Under the pieces are notes generated by a model that saw only the letters and a program-made list of their open reading frames with translations, was not told the origin of the DNA and ran no database searches. A DNA stretch of 64,000 bases from Banduia mediterranea (lineage in GTDB: Bacteria > Pseudomonadota > Gammaproteobacteria > Nevskiales > Nevskiaceae). Position numbers and translations under genes: made by a program. The stretch is from NCBI RefSeq assembly GCF_031846245.1, contig NZ_JAVRIC010000017.1, positions 23,165-87,164 of the forward strand, in the 5' to 3' direction. Positions 58,925 through 64,000 of the stretch are shown one piece after another (position 1 is the stretch's first letter; the number at the start of each line of letters is the position of its first letter).

Positions 58925-59551
58925 CTAGCGCGCGCTGAACGCGGTCTCGAACGAGGGGTCGCGATAGGGCGCGTACTGGTAGTACTTCGGCGCATGATCG
59001 AGCCGCAGATGCAGCCAGGCCACGCCGAGACCGGAGGTGCTGAGCCACAGCGTTCTGTAGTCGATCCGCGCCAGCAACTCGCGCGCGAGCGCCACCAGCA
59101 GCGCGTGCTTGCAGGCCGCAGGCGCGGCCCGCGCGAACGCGGCGAAATGGGCGAATTCGGCCGGTTCAAGACCGGCCTGCGGTCGCGGAACGATCAGGTC
59201 CGCGTTCCGCGACAGGTTCTCGAAAACTGCGGGCTGCTCGGGTGTGGGCACCGGCACCAGCATCGATGCGAACGGCTCCGGATCGGCAGGCATCAGTGCC
59301 AACTGCGGGGCATCCACCAGCACGAATTCGCTGGGCCGATCGAGCCGGTCCCGATCCAGCGGCGGGTATTCCCAGAAGAATGCCGGGCCGGGCCAGGCCG
59401 CCAGCAATTCCAGATAGAACTCACGAAACGCCGCCGAATCCGACCAGGCCGCAATCACCTCGCGGTGACTCATCTGCCGGCCGTCGACTCGCAGCCGGTG
59501 CACGACCGCGCCGGCATCCTCGCTGCGTTCGGCATGCCACCGTGCACTCAT
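58925..59551 (-). CDS. DUF6940 family protein
   Basis: A 208-aa soluble protein. PAFFWEYPPLDRDR, SEFVLVDAPQLALMPADPEP and the C-terminal LWLSTSGLGVAWLHLRLDHA, then PKYYQYAPYRDP, form the pattern I associate with DUF6940. No catalytic motif is evident and its function is unknown. The ATG overlaps the stop of the DUF748 gene (ATGA), so the two are co-expressed. Confidence 0.68.
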   Translation of the reverse strand: MSARWHAERSEDAGAVVHRLRVDGRQMSHREVIAAWSDSAAFREFYLELLAAWPGPAFFWEYPPLDRDRLDRPSEFVLVDAPQLALMPADPEPFASMLVPVPTPEQPAVFENLSRNADLIVPRPQAGLEPAEFAHFAAFARAAPAACKHALLVALARELLARIDYRTLWLSTSGLGVAWLHLRLDHAPKYYQYAPYRDPSFETAFSAR

Positions 59552-60741
59552 TTCGGCGATCCGTGTCGGGGGCCGATCGACCGGGGCGAGTCCTCGTCTG
59601 CGGACCTGGCGTCAGTCGCTTCGGGGTCGCCGTGTTCTTCGGCTGCGGGCCCGGCGTCGGCTTCGGAGGTTTCGGATGAACCGTCCTGATCTTCGAAATT
59701 GGGGCGCATGGCCTCGACGAAGGCATTGCGGACAATCGAGATCAAGGCCGGCAACACCTGGCCGTGCACGGCATCCACCTTGCCGCGAATCGGCACTCGC
59801 GTCGCGAACTGATCGTTCGGCTGGTTCGACAGCAGCACCATCACGCCGGCGACCAGGCTTTCCCAGGCCACGCTGAAGGGATTGTCCCTGTCGACCTGCA
59901 CATCCTGCTTCCAGCTCACGATGTCCAGCTCACGCAACAACAGCTTGGCGTAGCCGTCGACCTGCTTGCGGTCGGCATTCAGCTCCAGCACCAGATCGGC
60001 GGTTCCGGACTCCGCATCGATGCCGCCATAGGCACGCATGAAATCGTCGAGCTGCGGCAGAGCCACGTTCAAGGCCCGGATTTCCAGATCGAAATCGGTG
60101 AGCTCGCCCAGGGGATCGAACTGCATCGAGGCTTCGAACGGCGCGCCGCCGAGCACCAGGGCCGTCACATCGAGTCGCGCCACCTGGGCACCGTCGTCGC
60201 GGTTCGCATTGGTGAGGTTGCTGACCGTGGCGTCCAGCTCGCTCATGTAGACATCGACTTTCGGTGTGGACTGGAAGTTGCGCAGATGGACGGCGCCGTC
60301 GCGCACCACCACTTCGTTGAGCTGGATCGGCAGCAAACCCTGCAGGGTGTCGCGCCAATCGACACCCTGGCCGGCCTGATCGTCCTTGTCGCTGGCGCCG
60401 TCGACAAAATTCAGTTCCGGATTCACAAATTCAATGCGTCCGACAATCGCGCCCTTGAACAGGGCGCGCCAGGACACGGATATGTCCGTGAGGGGCGCGT
60501 CGAGGAAGGGGATGAACTCTTTTTCGGCCGCATCGCGTTTGCGGATCTCGAACTGCTTGATCCGGTAGGCGCCGCGCCACAGCGCCAGATCGACGCTCTG
60601 CAGATGGCCGCGATAGTCGCCCATGTTCGCCAGCTTGTCGTTCAGATAGTGAGCCACCCAGAACGGCAGCAGGGCCCGCACGACCAGCAAGGCGCCAAGC
60701 ACGATCAACAACGCCAGCAGGCTCTTGTGTGTTCGCTTCAA
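59548..60741 (-). CDS. DUF748/AsmA-like envelope protein
   Basis: A 397-aa protein with one N-terminal membrane anchor (SLLALLIVLGALLVVRALLP) and a long beta-rich periplasmic region. FIPFLDAPLTDISVSWRALF, GAIVGRIEFVNPELNFVDGA and VVVRDGAVHLRNFQ are DUF748/AsmA-type repeats. The acidic C-terminal 60 residues look disordered. Such proteins are related to lipid or envelope transport factors, but the role here is unknown. The start is taken as TTG at 60741, which gives a clean KR-anchor N-terminus. No ATG lies close; an ATG much further upstream would add non-homologous sequence. Confidence 0.72.
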   Translation of the reverse strand: MKRTHKSLLALLIVLGALLVVRALLPFWVAHYLNDKLANMGDYRGHLQSVDLALWRGAYRIKQFEIRKRDAAEKEFIPFLDAPLTDISVSWRALFKGAIVGRIEFVNPELNFVDGASDKDDQAGQGVDWRDTLQGLLPIQLNEVVVRDGAVHLRNFQSTPKVDVYMSELDATVSNLTNANRDDGAQVARLDVTALVLGGAPFEASMQFDPLGELTDFDLEIRALNVALPQLDDFMRAYGGIDAESGTADLVLELNADRKQVDGYAKLLLRELDIVSWKQDVQVDRDNPFSVAWESLVAGVMVLLSNQPNDQFATRVPIRGKVDAVHGQVLPALISIVRNAFVEAMRPNFEDQDGSSETSEADAGPAAEEHGDPEATDARSADEDSPRSIGPRHGSPK

Positions 60742-60872
60742 GGCATTCTGCCCATCGGAATGAATGCCGATCGAGCATAGCGCGCATAGCTGAATGCAAG
60801 ACGCACCACCGCCACCGGATGCGACCATGTGGATGATTGGTGCATCCTAGACGTTTGATTCCGGGGAAATCC

Positions 60873-63041
60873 ATGAAAGCATTGATCGCGATGCTGGCCG
60901 CCGGTGGCCTGCTCGCCGCCGCCTGTACGCCCATGCCTGAAAAGCCCACCAAGGACACCATGACCACGACCGTCAGCACCGGACCGTTCGCCGCGCCCAG
61001 CACGCTGCCCTACGGCCTGCCGCCGTTCGACACGATCAGCGATTCCGATTTCCGGCCGGGCTTCGAAGCCGGCATGCGCGAACAGCGTGAAGAGATCGAT
61101 GCCATCGCCCACAACAGCGAACCGGCGAGCTTCGACAACACGATCCTGGCGATGGAACGCTCGGGCCGCATGCTCAGCCGCGTCGCCACCGTGTTCTTCA
61201 ATCTTTCGTCGTCCAACTCGAACGATGAAATCGACGCGATCGAAGCCGAGATGGCACCGAAGCTGTCCGCGCATCAGGATGCAATCTACCTCGACACGGA
61301 CCTGTTCGCGCGGATCAAGACGCTTTACGACAGCCGCGACACCCTGGGCCTGGACGCCGAAGGCCTGCGCCTGGTGGAGCGTTACTACATCGACTTCGTG
61401 CACGCCGGCGCGGAACTGTCGGACTCCGACAAGGAAACGCTCAAGGACTACAACAGCCAGCTATCCACGCTGACCACGCAGTTCCAGCAGAACCTGCTGA
61501 AAGCGACCAATGCCGGCGCCGTGACGGTCGATGACGTCGCCGAACTCAAGGGCCTGACCGATGCCAAGATCGCCGCCGCAGCCGCCGCCGCCGAATCGCG
61601 CGAACTGCCGGGCAAGTGGTTGATCACACTGCAGAACACTACCGGACAACCGCCCCTGTCCCAGCTCGAAAACCGCAGCCTGCGCGAGCGCATCTTCAAG
61701 GCCTCGACGGGCCGCGCCCAGAGCGGTGAATTCGACAACACCGGTCTGATCGCCAAGATGGTGAAGCTGCGCGCGCAACGCGCCGCGCTGCTGGGCTTCC
61801 CGAATCACGCCGCCTACGTGCTCGAAAACGAGACCGCCGGCACCCCGGCCGCCGTCAATCGCATCCTCGGTGAGCTGGCGCCGGCCGCCGTGGCCAACGC
61901 GCGCAGCGAAGCCGCCGAACTGCAGAAGCAGATCGACGCCGAGGCCGAAGCGAATGGCTCCAAGAGCTTCAAGCTGCAGCCCTGGGACTGGGACTACTAC
62001 GCCGAGAAGCTGCGCAAGGCCAGGTACGACTACGACGCCTCCGAGGTTCGCCCCTACTTCGAGATGGAGCACGTACTCAAGGACGGCGTGTTCTTCGCCG
62101 CGCACAAGCTCTATGGCCTGAGCTTCAAGGAACGCACCGACCTGCCGGTTTATCAGCCGGACGTGCGCGTGTTCGAAGTCTTCAACGAGGACGGCAGCCA
62201 ACTCGGCCTGTTCCTGATGGACTACTTCGCGCGCAGCACCAAGCAGGGCGGAGCCTGGATGAACAGCATGGTCGACCAGTCCGCGCTGTTCGGCACGATG
62301 CCGGTGGTCACCAACAACCTCAACATTCCCAAGCCGCCCGAGGGCGAGCCGGTATTGATGACGTTCGACGAAGTGGACACCGCGTTCCACGAGTTCGGTC
62401 ACGCCCTGCACGGCCTGTTCTCGCAAGTGGAATATCCGTACTTCTCGGGCACCAACGTGCCGCGTGACTTCGTGGAATACCCCTCGCAGTACAACGAGAT
62501 GTGGGCCACCGAGCCCACAGTGTTCGCCAACTACGCCAAGCACTACAAGACCGGCGAGCCCATGCCGCAGGCGCTGATGGACAAGGTGCTGGCTGCGAAG
62601 AAGTTCAATCAGGGCTACGCCACCACCGAGTACCTGGCGGCGGCGATGCTCGACCAGAACTGGCACCAGATCTCCGCCGACGAAGCGCCGGAAGCCGGAG
62701 CGGTGATGGATTTCGAAGCAGCCGCGCTGAAATCCGACGGTGTCGATTTCCATGCCGTGCCGCCCCGCTACCGCTCGCCCTACTTCGCGCACGTTTTTGC
62801 TGGCGGTTATTCGGCTGGCTACTACGCCTACATCTGGAGCGAAGTGCTGGCCGCCGACACCGAGCACTGGTTCCACACCCACGGCGGCCTGCAACGCGCC
62901 AACGGCGACTACCTGCGGGCCAAGCTGCTGTCGCGCGGCGGCAGCGTGGATGCCTCCGAACTGTTCGAACAGTTCTACGGCAGCGAACCCGAAATCGGCC
63001 CTCTGCTGGGGCGTCGCGGCCTCGACGCGAAGTCCGAGTAA
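60873..63041 (+). CDS. M3 family metallopeptidase, Dcp-like lipoprotein
   Basis: A 722-aa protein. The lipobox LLAAAC at residues about 18-23 makes it a lipoprotein. The C-terminal catalytic domain has the zinc motif TAFHEFGHALHGLFSQ (HExxH-type HEFGH) with the third ligand Glu in FVEYPSQYNEMWA. GYSAGYYAYIWSEVLAAD is the conserved substrate-binding loop. Peptidyl-dipeptidase Dcp-type enzymes release dipeptides from peptide C-termini. Most are cytosolic; envelope-anchored versions are common in Xanthomonas-like bacteria. ATG at 60873 starts the signal peptide. Confidence 0.92.
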   Translation: MKALIAMLAAGGLLAAACTPMPEKPTKDTMTTTVSTGPFAAPSTLPYGLPPFDTISDSDFRPGFEAGMREQREEIDAIAHNSEPASFDNTILAMERSGRMLSRVATVFFNLSSSNSNDEIDAIEAEMAPKLSAHQDAIYLDTDLFARIKTLYDSRDTLGLDAEGLRLVERYYIDFVHAGAELSDSDKETLKDYNSQLSTLTTQFQQNLLKATNAGAVTVDDVAELKGLTDAKIAAAAAAAESRELPGKWLITLQNTTGQPPLSQLENRSLRERIFKASTGRAQSGEFDNTGLIAKMVKLRAQRAALLGFPNHAAYVLENETAGTPAAVNRILGELAPAAVANARSEAAELQKQIDAEAEANGSKSFKLQPWDWDYYAEKLRKARYDYDASEVRPYFEMEHVLKDGVFFAAHKLYGLSFKERTDLPVYQPDVRVFEVFNEDGSQLGLFLMDYFARSTKQGGAWMNSMVDQSALFGTMPVVTNNLNIPKPPEGEPVLMTFDEVDTAFHEFGHALHGLFSQVEYPYFSGTNVPRDFVEYPSQYNEMWATEPTVFANYAKHYKTGEPMPQALMDKVLAAKKFNQGYATTEYLAAAMLDQNWHQISADEAPEAGAVMDFEAAALKSDGVDFHAVPPRYRSPYFAHVFAGGYSAGYYAYIWSEVLAADTEHWFHTHGGLQRANGDYLRAKLLSRGGSVDASELFEQFYGSEPEIGPLLGRRGLDAKSE

Positions 63042-63052
63042 GCCTGTTTTTG

Positions 63053-63084
63053 AAAAAGCCCGCCGCCCACACGCGGCGGGCTTT
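63053..63084 (+). terminator. Bidirectional-looking terminator after the M3 peptidase gene
   Basis: Perfect stem AGCCCGCCGC/GCGGCGGGCT with loop CCACAC, A-rich on the left and TTT on the right. Confidence 0.85.
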
Positions 63085-63212
63085 CGCGACCTGTGGATGC
63101 AGGCGCAGGGCCACGTCTGATCAGAGTGTGCGTCCGCGTCCTGAACCGCCCGGTGCGGACCCGCATGCCGGCTGGTGTGGGGAGGGCTGATTAAAAGTCA
63201 GCTCTTACCCGA

Positions 63213-63880
63213 TTAGCATTCATAATCAGAGTGGCGAATCAGATCACATGCCCAGCACATCGCTTCTGGGTATTCATCGCAATCCAGTACAAAATCCTGC
63301 CCTCTTGCTACAGACTTCAATACCGTTCGGTCACCTCGCGTCTGCCACCGCTGCAAATCTGCATGATATGTAAGAGGGTGTCGATCTCCACCGGGACGGA
63401 ACCAACTCGGAAGCTCCCAAGTGGTTACGTTTTCGGCATCTGATGCAGTCAGCTGATGGCTTGGTGAGAAACGCGAGAAGACGCCTGCTCCTGGAAGGCT
63501 TGCAACCAAGTCATCGATTCGTAGTTGAGGCTTCGCAATGTAAACGACGTTATTGGGATCATGGCCTCGAAATCGCCATCCTGTAGCGGCTTGTAGATGT
63601 TATCCCCCGCCTTCCAAACCACTTCGCCTCGGGTGTAGTCAGGTATCTTGTCGGAAAAGCGTTGGTCGCGAAAGTAACTCGCGTAGTCAATAATCTCATC
63701 GACCTTCATACCAAAGACTACGCGGTTCCCACTGGCTTTCGGGCTGAGCCCTACGATCCAATCTCCAACCTGCGCGGCGCGTCTAATTGCGGGCTTGCAA
63801 TTGGCAAGAGTACAGCAACCCCAGAACGGATTGGGCGAAAATCCTGTGTCATGAGTGACGACGTAGGAAAAGAGCTTCAC
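63213..63880 (-). pseudogene. Nmad2-like protein gene with a frameshift
   Basis: The first part (ATG at 63880) reads MKLFSYVVTHDTGFSPNPFW, CKPAIRRAAQVGDWIVGLSP and EVVWKAGDNIYKPLQDGDFE, matching the N-terminus of nucleotide-modification-associated domain 2 (Nmad2) proteins. Around 63565-63570 the plausible coding phase changes: the other frame continues HDPNNVVYIAKPQLRIDDLV to the stop at 63213 (SDYEC). One extra G in GAGGCC would restore a single frame of about 220 codons. It is either a true frameshift or a sequencing error. The region is clearly AT-richer than the rest of the window, suggesting transfer. A link to modified-nucleotide or phage-defence biology is known for the family only by association. 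Confidence 0.7.
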
Positions 63881-64000
63881 GCTCCGTGTCTCCTTGAATG
63901 CTAACGCCCAGGTTCACCCGCGGCCCTGACGACGCGAAGCGGCGGCAGGGACGTCGACACACTAACGATCATGGTGGTGGTCACCACCCCCGAAGATGAA
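63881..64000. other. Upstream region of the Nmad2-like gene (window end)
   Basis: Holds an AAGGAG ribosome-binding site (minus strand) before the ATG, a 12-bp imperfect hairpin (63924-63950) and two CTAACG hexamers (63901, 63962). No gene is identified before the window ends. Confidence 0.4.

Noticed and set aside
1..64000. CRISPR arrays, tRNA or rRNA genes, complete insertion sequences, prophage
   Set aside because: I found no regularly spaced repeats, tRNA cloverleaf candidates, transposase genes or phage structural genes on either strand.

Overview
The window is about 64 kb of GC-rich DNA, dense with short-spaced and ATGA/GTGA-overlapping operons. The gene content (TonB-dependent receptors, Xdh and isoquinoline-oxidoreductase-type molybdoenzymes, NirBD, a lipoprotein M3 peptidase) and the codon use suggest a free-living gammaproteobacterium, perhaps near Nevskiales/Solimonadaceae or Xanthomonadales. 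That placement is inference only. I see no rRNA, tRNA, CRISPR array or complete insertion sequence.

Region by region: (1) 1-3035, minus: an IorAB-type molybdenum hydroxylase operon with a partial XdhC-like gene at the window edge. (2) 3376-6041, minus: a copper pair, DUF2946 protein then OprC/NosA-type TonB receptor. (3) 6329-6747: small membrane proteins. (4) 6784-23247, minus, with the substrate-binding gene 23680-24762 divergent: a nearly complete purine catabolic block. It holds HIU hydrolase, XdhA, XdhB, XdhC, a BMP-type purine/nucleoside ABC importer, urate oxidase PuuD, guanine deaminase, a GntR regulator, allantoinase PuuE, a fused OHCU decarboxylase/allantoate amidohydrolase and an M20 hydrolase. 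(5) 25176-41104: a second purine block that looks largely extracytoplasmic. It holds a TonB receptor, three 'NUP' proteins, a secreted nucleosidase/phosphorylase, a secreted adenosine deaminase, a cytosolic adenosine/adenine deaminase, two IPNS-like 2OG-Fe(II) oxygenases, AEC and MFS transporters, and 8-oxoguanine deaminase. (6) 41105-42461: a ParDE toxin-antitoxin module between two 362-bp direct repeats of the 8-oxoguanine deaminase 3' end. (7) 42501-53070, minus: nitrate assimilation (NrtABC, NirBD, a NAD(P)H-type flavoprotein, NasA), preceded by an attenuator-like leader. (8) 53398-63041: MbcA/ParS-RES toxin-antitoxin pair, DUF3465, CHAD, osmoprotectant ABC transporter, ferritin-like protein, DUF6940/DUF748 pair and an M3 dipeptidase. 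(9) 63213-63880: a frameshifted Nmad2-like gene, AT-richer than its surroundings.

Read together, regions 4, 5 and 7 form a nitrogen-scavenging locus. Purine nucleosides would be deaminated and cleaved outside the inner membrane and the bases or nucleosides imported. Guanine, xanthine and 8-oxoguanine would converge on urate, which is then opened to allantoin and allantoate. Nitrate can be assimilated in parallel. The most interesting candidate for an undescribed system is the secreted purine nucleoside module in region 5. Its NUP proteins carry nucleoside-phosphorylase-like motifs rather than permease features, and its secreted nucleosidase has Asn in place of the expected catalytic Asp.
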